Part shown: piece by piece, positions 22,204-31,500 of the stretch
Position numbering within the stretch: position 1 is the first letter of the stretch
How the letters are laid out: each line of letters begins with the position of its first letter
Source: a virus
DNA length: 55,845 bases
Virus record (IMG/VR): IMGVR_UViG_3300034066_001434
Coordinates: 1-55,845 of that record
Strand: one strand, 5' to 3'
Position numbers and translations under genes: made by a program
The notes under the pieces: generated by a model
What the model saw: only the letters and a program-made list of their open reading frames with translations
The model's database searches: none
Told to the model about the DNA's origin: nothing

Positions 22204-24648
22204 ATGTCAATTAATCCTACATTACAAAACTCTGCCTTTCTTGGTCATAGTGATTTTACATGGTGGCTCGGCACTGTAGAAAATGCCGATGATAGAGATG
22301 GAAAATTAGGAAGAGTTCGTGTAAAAATTCTTGGATTTCATGACCCATCTGAAAAACCAGAAAATTTACCCTGGGCGCTTGTACTACAACCAACTACAAA
22401 TCCAGCAGTAAGTGGAATTGGCAATGCAGCTAATTGCCTGAAACCTGGAAGTTTTGTCATGGGATTTTTTCTGGATTATCCAGATTGTCAACAACCTGTT
22501 GTATTAGGAACTTTTTATAGTCAAATTAAAGCTATTGGAGAACCAGGAACTTATTCTGAAATTACAAGCCCTGGAGCAGCCAATATTATAGATCCAAATA
22601 TTTCAAAAACTGGCCAACCACAAGATTCTGAAAGAACAAATGATGAAGGTGGAGTAGCTTCTCAATCTGTAGCCGCAGCAAGTTTACCTGCATCTCCATC
22701 AAACCCATCTGGAAATCTTGGTGCGAATTCAATTGCAGACGGAAAAGATGGCCCTGCCAAAACTCTTGTAGAAGATATTAAACGATGTGTAGAAGGACTA
22801 GGAAACATATTTAAGACTGGAATTGTATATAATCCCAACGCAACTAATCCAACTCTCACGAAAGATCTTTCCAAAGAAGAGCAAAAAATTCCAGTAACAA
22901 ATCCAAAATCATTTCCCCCAAGAGGAATAGTAGAAATAAATGGAGAGAGAATAGGATATAACGGAATTAATGAATATTGTTTGATTAATGCTAAAAGAGG
23001 AATGAATGGAACAACTCCTAAAGCTCATGCTAAAGGAGTCAAAGTAAAGTACATTCCAAAAACAGACAGCCCCATTGAAGTATACGGCAAATTTACTAAC
23101 AAAATTGCCGATGTAAAAGGTGCTGTAGACATGTGTTTAAATGTCATACGAAATCTGGTATGGTATATTATTAATCAAGTTAAGTCTTGGTTAATGGCAG
23201 AGATAACCAAATATTTAAATATGTTGGGACTGAGTTCGAGTAGTCCAATTCCATATTTTGTTAAGACTTTAACAGAAGTTGTTATACAAATTTTAAAGAC
23301 CATTGGATGCACTTTTGATGAAGGATTGGCTGATGCTTTAATGAATGGCATTGAAGGATTCATTAAAGATTTTGTAGAGGGATTAACTCAAGATCTTATT
23401 GATATGGCTGATAATTATATCAGTCTTGCAGAACAATGTGTCAATGATATCTTTGGTTCTATTTTTGAATTGACTTCTGTTGCTGCTGAAATTGCTAGTT
23501 CTATAGAAGATATTCTTTCTGTCATGGAAAGTGTGGGTTCTATTGGAAACATGGGATCTTTATTTGATGCAAATGGCATGGTAAATGCAAATATGTTATC
23601 TAATATTGGAAATATTGTTTCATTTATATTACAACTACTAGGAATTGGATGTGATAGGACAACAGAATCTCCAATCCAAATTGATTGGAATGAATGTACA
23701 CTGACTGGAAATAATTGTAATCCATTTAATTTCCGAGTGACAAATAACATAGCAGGAAAATGGAATCCAGAATACTCAAAACAATTTGTACAATCAAGTG
23801 AAGCTGGACATCTTATTATGATGGATGATACTCCATATAATAATAGATTAGTTATCGAAGCAGCAAATAGTAGAACAGGATTCCAAGTTGATGATGATGG
23901 CAATATTCGTGTTACAAATAGTAAAAATAAAGTTGAGGTAACATTTGGAGAACAAAACGTTACTATAAAAGGAAATGCATATATTTCAGTTAAAGGTGAT
24001 TATCATTTAAAAGTAGGAGGAAATTATCATTTAGAAGTAGATGGACAATATAATGTATGGGCAAATAGAGAAAGTAAAGTAACCTATAATGGAGAACATG
24101 AAACCCTTTATAAGAATGATTCTAAACTTAGTGCTGCAAATGGACTTGCTCTTGCTGGTTCAAAAATAGGACTTTCTGCCTCTGGAAGTTTAGATATTAT
24201 TTCTCCAACATTTAGTTCATATTGCACAGAACAGAATCACTTATGTAGTGGATCATGGAATTTATTTGCTTTCTACGAAAATAAATACATCGGACTACAC
24301 AAATTCTGTTTGGTGGGAGGAAATAAAATAAATCTTCGTGCAGGAACTAATTCAGATGTAGGAACTGGAGTTTCAAATAAGTTCCAAGCTAGTGCAGAAA
24401 ATACTTGGAAAGGTGGACTACATAATATGACTATTATGGGAACAAATTCTATAACTAAACTTGGTATCATGAATGACACTACTCAAGGTGTTGCTTCTAA
24501 GAATAGGCTTGCAGTTCAATTAGAATCTGTTGGTGGTACAAATGTTTGTGTCACTGCTGCACCAGAATCTAGAAATGTTCAAGGTCCATTGTTAGATATT
24601 AGTGGAACTTTATGTATGAGAGAAGCTCCAATTATCATAGATAATTAA
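22204..24648 (+). CDS. 5: Baseplate central spike/hub (gp5-like), no lysozyme domain
   Basis: The protein is 814 residues. FTWWLGTVENADDRDGKLGRVRVKILG through PWALVLQP and GSFVMGFFLDYPDCQQPVVLGTF is the OB-fold of gp5/VgrG spikes. The middle (about 210-500) is a helical, hydrophobic insert without any lysozyme signature. From about 530 it turns to strand repeats (NVTIKGNAYISVKGDYHLKVGGNYHLEVDGQYNVW), the triple-stranded beta-helix spike. In T4 the lysozyme domain sits between these parts; here wall cutting is probably done by the tape-measure domains upstream. Confidence 0.85.
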   Translation: MSINPTLQNSAFLGHSDFTWWLGTVENADDRDGKLGRVRVKILGFHDPSEKPENLPWALVLQPTTNPAVSGIGNAANCLKPGSFVMGFFLDYPDCQQPVVLGTFYSQIKAIGEPGTYSEITSPGAANIIDPNISKTGQPQDSERTNDEGGVASQSVAAASLPASPSNPSGNLGANSIADGKDGPAKTLVEDIKRCVEGLGNIFKTGIVYNPNATNPTLTKDLSKEEQKIPVTNPKSFPPRGIVEINGERIGYNGINEYCLINAKRGMNGTTPKAHAKGVKVKYIPKTDSPIEVYGKFTNKIADVKGAVDMCLNVIRNLVWYIINQVKSWLMAEITKYLNMLGLSSSSPIPYFVKTLTEVVIQILKTIGCTFDEGLADALMNGIEGFIKDFVEGLTQDLIDMADNYISLAEQCVNDIFGSIFELTSVAAEIASSIEDILSVMESVGSIGNMGSLFDANGMVNANMLSNIGNIVSFILQLLGIGCDRTTESPIQIDWNECTLTGNNCNPFNFRVTNNIAGKWNPEYSKQFVQSSEAGHLIMMDDTPYNNRLVIEAANSRTGFQVDDDGNIRVTNSKNKVEVTFGEQNVTIKGNAYISVKGDYHLKVGGNYHLEVDGQYNVWANRESKVTYNGEHETLYKNDSKLSAANGLALAGSKIGLSASGSLDIISPTFSSYCTEQNHLCSGSWNLFAFYENKYIGLHKFCLVGGNKINLRAGTNSDVGTGVSNKFQASAENTWKGGLHNMTIMGTNSITKLGIMNDTTQGVASKNRLAVQLESVGGTNVCVTAAPESRNVQGPLLDISGTLCMREAPIIIDN

Positions 24649-24661
24649 TCTCAATACCCCC

Positions 24662-24690
24662 TTGACAACCCATCCTGGGTGTGGTATGAT
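24662..24690 (+). promoter_or_regulatory. Sigma70-type promoter (TTGACA-17-TATGAT)
   Basis: TTGACA is at 24662-24667, the spacer is 17 bases, and TATGAT is at 24685-24690. The predicted start near 24697 precedes ATG 24714. It opens an early island directly behind the late gene 5. Confidence 0.85.
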
Positions 24691-24713
24691 ATGACTGACC
24701 TCAGAACAATCTT

Positions 24714-24899
24714 ATGAATATTAGAGACAATTCGACATTAAATAAAGTAGAGGTTGATATGTTGTCAAGAAAAGTTCACCTTCATGGAGATGATGGAGAA
24801 TATCTTTGTGTAGATGATTCTGATTCTCAACAGTTCACTAATATGTGCAAATTTATTAATGAAACGTTACCTTCAGATATGATCGAATATAAGTATTGA
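24714..24899 (+). CDS. Small hypothetical protein, 61 aa
   Basis: The protein begins MNIRDNSTLNKVEVDMLSRK and is followed by VHLHGDDGEYLCVDDSDSQQ, a beta-hairpin-like pattern, then a helical end. It is driven by its own strong promoter. The stop codon (24897-24899) is part of the next -35 box TTGACA. Function unknown; the compact early context suggests a host-directed small protein. Confidence 0.65.
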   Translation: MNIRDNSTLNKVEVDMLSRKVHLHGDDGEYLCVDDSDSQQFTNMCKFINETLPSDMIEYKY

Positions 24900-24924
24900 C
24901 AGATCTCGAAAGACATGATATGAT
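24896..24924 (+). promoter_or_regulatory. Sigma70-type promoter for tRNA-Met
   Basis: TTGACA (24896-24901) overlaps the stop of the previous gene. After 17 bases comes TATGAT (24919-24924). The predicted start is near 24931, about 40 bases before the tRNA. Confidence 0.85.
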
Positions 24925-24949
24925 TATCATGTCCGTGTGAAGGAAGTGA

Positions 24950-24968
24950 TCCCAAGATTTTCTTGGGA
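24950..24968 (+). other. Hairpin in the tRNA-Met leader
   Basis: TCCCAAGA (24950-24957) pairs with TCTTGGGA (24961-24968) around TTT. No T-tract follows and the tRNA begins 3 bases later. It is more likely a processing or protection hairpin in the tRNA precursor than a terminator. Confidence 0.7.
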
Positions 24969-24971
24969 CTT

Positions 24972-25044
24972 GCTCGATTAGCTATCTGGTGAAAGCACCC
25001 GACTCATAATCGGATATAGGTGGGTTCGATCCCCTCATCGAGCA
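24972..25044 (+). tRNA. tRNA with CAU anticodon (Met, or Ile2 if lysidine-modified)
   Basis: This is a 73-nt cloverleaf. The acceptor GCTCGAT (24972-24978) pairs with ATCGAGC (25037-25043); the discriminator is A25044; the anticodon CAT is at 25005-25007 in loop CTCATAA; the T-loop is TTCGATC. CCA is not encoded. The first anticodon-stem pair is a C-A mismatch. The CAU anticodon may read Met or, after lysidine modification, AUA isoleucine, common in AT-rich genes; sequence alone does not settle this. Confidence 0.92.
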
Positions 25045-25045
25045 C

Positions 25046-25074
25046 TTGACAATCCTCTGATCATGTGTTATGAT
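25046..25074 (+). promoter_or_regulatory. Sigma70-type promoter for tRNA-Leu
   Basis: TTGACA (25046-25051) starts two bases after tRNA-Met. The spacer is 17 bases and the -10 is TATGAT (25069-25074). The predicted start near 25081 is only about seven bases from the mature tRNA-Leu 5' end. Confidence 0.85.
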
Positions 25075-25087
25075 TGTCTCATCACCT

Positions 25088-25170
25088 GGGCGTATGGTGA
25101 AATTGGTAAACACAACTGACTTAAAATCAGTCGGGGATTCCCCTTGTCGGTTCAAGTCCGACTATGCCCA
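25088..25170 (+). tRNA. tRNA-Leu(UAA)
   Basis: This is an 83-nt tRNA. The acceptor GGGCGTA (25088-25094) pairs with TATGCCC (25163-25169) with one G-T; the discriminator is A25170; the anticodon stem is ACTGA/TCAGT with loop CTTAAAA and anticodon TAA (25122-25124). The variable arm CGGGGATTCCCCTT is long, as in leucine tRNAs. It reads UUA, a frequent codon in this phage. CCA is not encoded. The last two bases are the start of a late promoter box. Confidence 0.95.
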
Positions 25171-25176
25171 TAAATA
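25169..25176 (+). promoter_or_regulatory. Late promoter box CATAAATA before speD
   Basis: CATAAATA (25169-25176) shares its first two bases with the 3' end of tRNA-Leu. A start near 25183 would serve speD (start 25202). No other promoter is visible between the tRNA and speD. Confidence 0.65.
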
Positions 25177-25201
25177 AAGTATCATTTAGGTAGATACAGA
25201 A

Positions 25202-25540
25202 TTGAAACAGTTAGGGAAGCACTGCGTCGCAGAATTGTATGGTTGCGATCATTCAATTTTAAATAATGAAAAAGTTTTAATTGAATTAATCAAAGAATCT
25301 ATAGATATTGCTGGAGCAACTTTGCTGGATATTTGTTCTCACAAATTTAATCCTCAGGGAGTTACTATAGTTGCTTTACTATCTGAAAGTCATATTTCTA
25401 TTCATACCTGGCCTGAAAATGGTAGCTCCGCATTAGACGTTTTTACTTGCGGAAGTTCCAAGCCAGATTTAGCTCTTTTACATATCATAAACTTCCTAAA
25501 CCCATCAGAATATAATATGAATTGCTTCGATAGAGGATAA
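25202..25540 (+). CDS. speD: S-adenosylmethionine decarboxylase proenzyme
   Basis: The protein is 112 residues. SESHISIHTWPE (61-72) is the SpeD signature: cleavage before Ser63 generates the pyruvoyl cofactor, with His68 and Cys83 (FTCG) as the usual catalytic partners. The enzyme makes decarboxylated SAM for spermidine synthesis. The N-terminus MKQLGKHCVAELYGC fits the family, which forces a TTG start at 25202, as no in-frame ATG exists nearby. SpeD is a recurrent cyanophage auxiliary gene, here downstream of a late-type promoter. Confidence 0.94.
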   Translation: MKQLGKHCVAELYGCDHSILNNEKVLIELIKESIDIAGATLLDICSHKFNPQGVTIVALLSESHISIHTWPENGSSALDVFTCGSSKPDLALLHIINFLNPSEYNMNCFDRG

Positions 25541-25547
25541 CAACTGT

Positions 25548-25555
25548 TATAAATA
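25548..25555 (+). promoter_or_regulatory. Late promoter TATAAATA before the giant structural gene
   Basis: TATAAATA (25548-25555) is the exact T4 late promoter box, about 33 bases before ATG 25589. It is probably the main late promoter for the giant appendage gene and may read into following genes. Confidence 0.82.
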
Positions 25556-25588
25556 AATCTAGTTTTTAGCCTCTCTCAAGGTAAATAT

Positions 25589-28500
25589 ATGGCTCTAACT
25601 AGAATTACCTCTGGTGGCATTGCGGAAGGTGTAAGGATTACATTTGATAAAACTGGTACTCCTACAGCTCCTGCAATTTCGTTTAATAATACTAGTGATA
25701 CTGGAACTGGTATTTACCAGTCAGGAACAAATGAACTTGCAATTGCAACTGATGGTCAGCCAAGACTCATTTTCAAATCTGATGGAAGAATTGTAACTGG
25801 GTCTGGAACAATTCTAGGAGGAACTAATCCAGATTTCGTTAATGCTGATAACATTACATTATATGTAAACCAATCTGATTTAAATGCATCAGATGTGGAA
25901 GGTAATGATGGCGGTAATATCAATAGACCATTTAAAACAATTGAGAGAGCTTTACTTGAGGCAGCTAGAAAGAGTTATAAAGTAAATCCTGCTTCAATTC
26001 CAGTAAATCAAATCGAAATAAATAAATCCTATACTATTACTAGTATAGGAAGTACAGACTTTGTTGCACTAGGAGCAACAACAAATACTGTTGGAGTTAC
26101 TTTTACTGCAAACTCTCCTGGTACTGGTACTGGTACGGTAACTGCAAATAATGATAAGTTTGAGGCATTTACTATTATGGTTATGCCTGGTCAGTATGAA
26201 ATTGATAACAGACCTGGGCACGATGTTACTACAAACCCACTTACTTCAGGAACAGCTGGTTCTATAGAAGACAATGCATTTAGATTCAACCCAAGGAATG
26301 GCGGCGTAATTGTCCCTAGAGGTACTTCTATTGTAGGTTATGATCTTAGAAAGACTGTAATTCGTCCTAAGTATGTTCCTATTCCATCTACTACCACCAC
26401 AACAGAAGAAGGTAGTATTGTAAATGATGGATATGTACTATCTCATGTAATGTATGATGGTGCAACCATGATTGAAAGAAATCGTGGTTATATTCAAGAA
26501 CAAACTAAGTTATTTCTTCAGAACACTAATGTTGCTGGATATACTGGATTAAGTGAGGCTCAAAAAACTCTTTGTGTTCGTGATATTGGATATTTTATTG
26601 ATGGAATAATTTCTGACTTGAGGGAAGGAGGAAATGAAAATACATTTATTAACGCAGAATATTACATTGATGGTGCTGGTGGATATAAAAATAGATTCCT
26701 AAAATCTAACGATACAGATTTAACTGCTGAAGTCGCTGCTACAGTATCTGCATTTAATAGAGCCACTCTATTAATGAGATATACTGTAGAAAATGTTTGG
26801 AGTGGGTATACAGAATATACTACTGCCCAAGGTAAAACTATTGACAGAACTACATTTTCTGCAGGAAATGGTTATGTTTCTAATGGAGATTGCTCTACTG
26901 TATCCAATGCGATAATTGTATTAGGAGGAATTGCAACTGGAATTTTAAACAATCCTAATACTTATACCACATCAAATGTAACAATAACACTTGTTGGTGG
27001 GACTAGCTCTACAGTAAGATTGAGAAAAACTCCAGGAGTATTCAAACAAACCTCCATCTTCAAGGTAACTGGAGGTTGTTATTTCTGGCAGATGACATTT
27101 AAGGATGCAGTTGGCACTCCTTACAATTCTGCAACATTCAATTCTAATGGAGTTCCAACATTTACCACTGCACCTAATCCAAACTATTCTCACCATAGAG
27201 TTGTTGCATTTACTTATGCAGATCAAAGAACTGTAGACGGTGAATTAGATCAATATTATAAGAAAATTGATGCGTGGGATGCTACTTTTGATGCTGGTGG
27301 TTCTAGAGAAGTAAGACCAGAAGAGTATACTATTGTTGGAGATGGTAGTACCAACGCAACTATTGATACTGTAAACTCTTGCTCTCCATATATTTTCAAT
27401 TGTTCACTACGTTCTGTTTATGGTATGTGCGGTATGCATACCGATGGAAGTAAAGTGGCAGAAAAGAGCTTCAAGTCCATGGTTGTGGCTCAGTTTACTG
27501 GCATTTCTCTTCAAAGAGATACAAATGCGTTTAATCAACCAAAAGATGCAGAAGGTGATGCAAATAATTCAACCTATAATGACAATGATCCATTAACTGC
27601 AGCACCTCCAATCTATGCAGATCCAGATGCACAATATAAACCTGATTGGAGACACTTCCACATTAAGGCATCTAATGGAGGATTCATTCAGGTAGTTTCT
27701 GTTTTCGCAGTTGGTTACGCTGATCAATTCCTTGCAGAAAGTGGCGGTGATATGTCTATCACCAACTCAAACTCCAACTTTGGTCAGATCTCTCTACGTG
27801 CTAAAGGATCTCAATTTAATGCATTCAAGCCAGCATCACAGGGCAAGATTACTGCACTTATTCCGCCAAGAGGAATTAATACCAAACCTACTAGTGTATC
27901 TTTTTATAATATTGATTCTACTACAACTTGGGAAAAAGCTGGTCAAGCTGGAGATGAATTTAGCGCAAGTAAATTATCACAATATTCATCTGATGCAGAT
28001 CAGTTAAGATTATATCTTGAAGGGTCTTATTCTAGTGAAGCTGACATTCCAGAACTAGAAGTCAAAGTTCCAGATTATAGTCAATCTCCAGTAAATGGAG
28101 TTTATCCGACTATAACAAGGAGATATTTAACATACGGAACCACAAATCAATATGCGTTATTCAGAGATTACTATGCAACTTCTGGAACTACTGCAGAAGC
28201 AAGTAGATATATTAATGTAGAAGTTGAAGAACAAGATACTGAAGGTTCAATTGCATTCAGTGCAAAGGTTTATTTTGTTGGAAATTCAGGTGAAGTCGGT
28301 AGCCAAAGTAGTCAAACTGCGTGGCAATTAAGTAATTCTCAGCGTCAAGGATATTTTTATGATCCCAATAAAGGTGCAGTATATTTAAAATTAGATGGTG
28401 ATGATGCTAAAACTAAAACATTCTTATCTGACTTTATCTTTAAGTATAAAACAGAAGAAGTTTTTGGTTTTAGAGAAACAAGAGATCCAGAAACTGGAGC

Positions 28501-31500
28501 TACTGTTACCGAGTTTGTGAAACAGGATAAAGATGTTCTTGTTTACAGGGATGGATTTCCATCTGGTCTCACCATTAATAAAAATGAGGATTCCAGAGGA
28601 TCAACTCCAAGTGATTTACTATGGAGAGTAGAGTATACTATTCCAAAAGATTGTCCAGAAATTCCAAAACCACCTGAAAAGAGATTTATTCTCAAAGGAA
28701 TTAGACCAGGAAATGGTCTAGATGGAATGCCATATACTGATTACAGATTTATGATATGGGATGTTGAAGAATATCTTACTTGGGAGAGAAATGTTAGGGA
28801 TGGTGTATATTATTTAACCTTAATTCGTGCCGATATTAATAAATTTGTAGATGGAATAGATAATGCTGTAGATGTAGTAAGAAGAAGACCTACTGCAATC
28901 ACAAATACTAGTTTCTACGATTGTAAGTTTATAGAAGAGACGAATAATTATGATAAAGATACAAGACTAACAACCAACGTAAACTATCTATATCCTTCAA
29001 TTAACGAAGAAGGACCAACCTATGATACTAGAAGAACTTGGAACCCACCACAATCTGAAAGTCGTGTAATAGTTGAGGATATTGGAGCTGGAACAAGACT
29101 AAAAGATATATCAGTACCAAATTATATTAGATACAGAGCAGGTACAACTCCAATTAAAGATGTTCCTGCAATGTATTCTGTAACTGCAGAAACAGTTCAT
29201 AGATTAGTTCAAGCATTTGATCTTCGTTATACAGGAGCAACTTCAAAATCTAGTTCTAATATTGCTGTTGCTTCTGTAGTTTCTTGGGATGATAGAGCTT
29301 CAACTTCAACATATAGTACTTCATCTACTTTTAATGTATATGGAAATAATAATACAAATAGATTTGGTAAAGATAAATCAGTAGGCGTCACTACAAATGC
29401 TACCCAATCTATAGATTATAATGCATATGGTATTAATGGTGATGCTTTAGAAAGACGAATTGTGGTGTGTAGTGGATTATACACTGGTTCTGTAAGTGAT
29501 ACTACTGTAAACAACTATTCAATCTCTCAGGCAGTCTCACTATACAGACCATCTATTCTTCGTGCATCTTCACATACTTGGGAATATGTCGGTCTAGGTT
29601 CTGGTAACTATTCTACTGCATTCCCACAACTACAGACTAGGGTTCTTAAGCCATACGAGCAGTATATTGCACAGGGTTATGAAAACGCTGGTGGATTCGT
29701 AGCATCTTCGGGTACAAACTCCAACGGAGATTTCTATATTGGTACTCAGATTATTCAAGCTGGTGGTTCAAGTACAGTATCACTAAACGTACCAAAAGTT
29801 CGCAAATCTTCAGAATCTAATTTCGTAGATATTGAAAACATTGAAAACAGAATTGCAAACTCTGTTGTTAACGTTACTGCGTCTTCATCTGCTGGCGGTA
29901 AAGCTCAACAAGCTATTAAGGCTTTATCTAATTTCTTCAACGCAGAAAAACTTAGCGTAAGTAATATTGCAACAATTAGTAACCTAGTTGTTCAACAAAA
30001 ACTCTTCATTAATAATGCAAGTATTAATAACGCAGCATTTTACCCAGAAGGAACTACAAATGCATATGGATTTGTAAAAGCTGCAAAACCTGAAAAAACA
30101 GGATTTATTTCAACTGATACCAACGATAAACTATATGTTTCTCCAAAATATCTTGATGCATGGAGAGTAACCAGACAATTAGTTTCTGCATCTGCTGTTA
30201 CTCTTGATAACAATAGAGTTTATATACAACCATCTTCTTTTGCTCTTGCAGATAGTTATGATCCTACAACTTCACGTTATGAAGCTATTTCTTTAACTGA
30301 TATCGAAAGCAAAATTGCGAATAATCAAGAGATTAGACTATACTTAAAAGAAACTTCTGGACTACCTTCTTATGGAACTATTGACATTGAAATGTCATTA
30401 TTAAAGGTAGATATAATTGATTATAGAATGAATCTTTCATCGAAACAGTTTTTAAATCCAAAACTTAATTTATCTTTAGATTATAACGAAATTGATTATA
30501 CAGAAAATTATATTGTTCTCAATAAAATTCAAAACAATTTCCCAATCGTAGATTATATTAAGAGTTGCATTGGAACTTCTGGATATAATATTATTGTAAG
30601 AAGTATTTCGGGATTCTTGGATCAAGGTGAATTTGGAATTAATGCGAATGAAGGTGATATTAAACTACTCACTGCAAGACTATCTGCAAATGTTAATGCG
30701 GATAGTCTAGGATCTCCAAATATAGCTGATTCTTTAACTTATAAGAATATTAGTATCACTACTACAGCATCTGAGTGGGCAAAATGGCCTGATAGAGGAG
30801 CACTATCTTTAAGACAATATCCAAGAGGAACTTCTGCTTCAAATTATGCAATTTCTAGTTTTGTATATATTAAATCTACTACACAGGGAACATTTACTTT
30901 AATCAAAAAACTCGGTGACTCTAGAGGAGATTCAGGGTTTATTTATAGATCAGATTATGAAAATAATTATCCTGGAATTGATTCTAAGAATGTATTTTTT
31001 GCTGGATGTAGCACTGTAGTAACTTTCTCCGATAAGTGGGCTTCTGAAGGTCCATTTATCCCACCATTAGATCCAACTAAAGGTGCTGTTGAAGATGTAA
31101 ATATTGAAGAAGCAACTTTATTTGAACTTCCAAGAAAATCTATTCCAATTGCTGCTGATATTGATAAAGATTATATTGATTCAAACTTGCCAAATCCATT
31201 TAGTTCAAAAGCTCTAGGCGTAAATATTCAAACTAGAACTGCTGTTAAAAAATTTGCACCACTAGCATTCTTCAATCAAGTTCAGCAATGGTGTGATACC
31301 AGTGGATTCAATCCTTCGGATGAAATTGAATTATTGATGAAACCAGGATATTACAAGTTAGATAGGTCCATTTTCCCATGCAAAATTAAAATTAATGGTT
31401 CTGGACTTACTAAGAGTTCTGTATTTGCTGGAAAAGAGCAAACTGGAATATCTGCAGGAAGAATGGGAGGATATCTTGAGGATTCTATTAAGAGAGGTGA

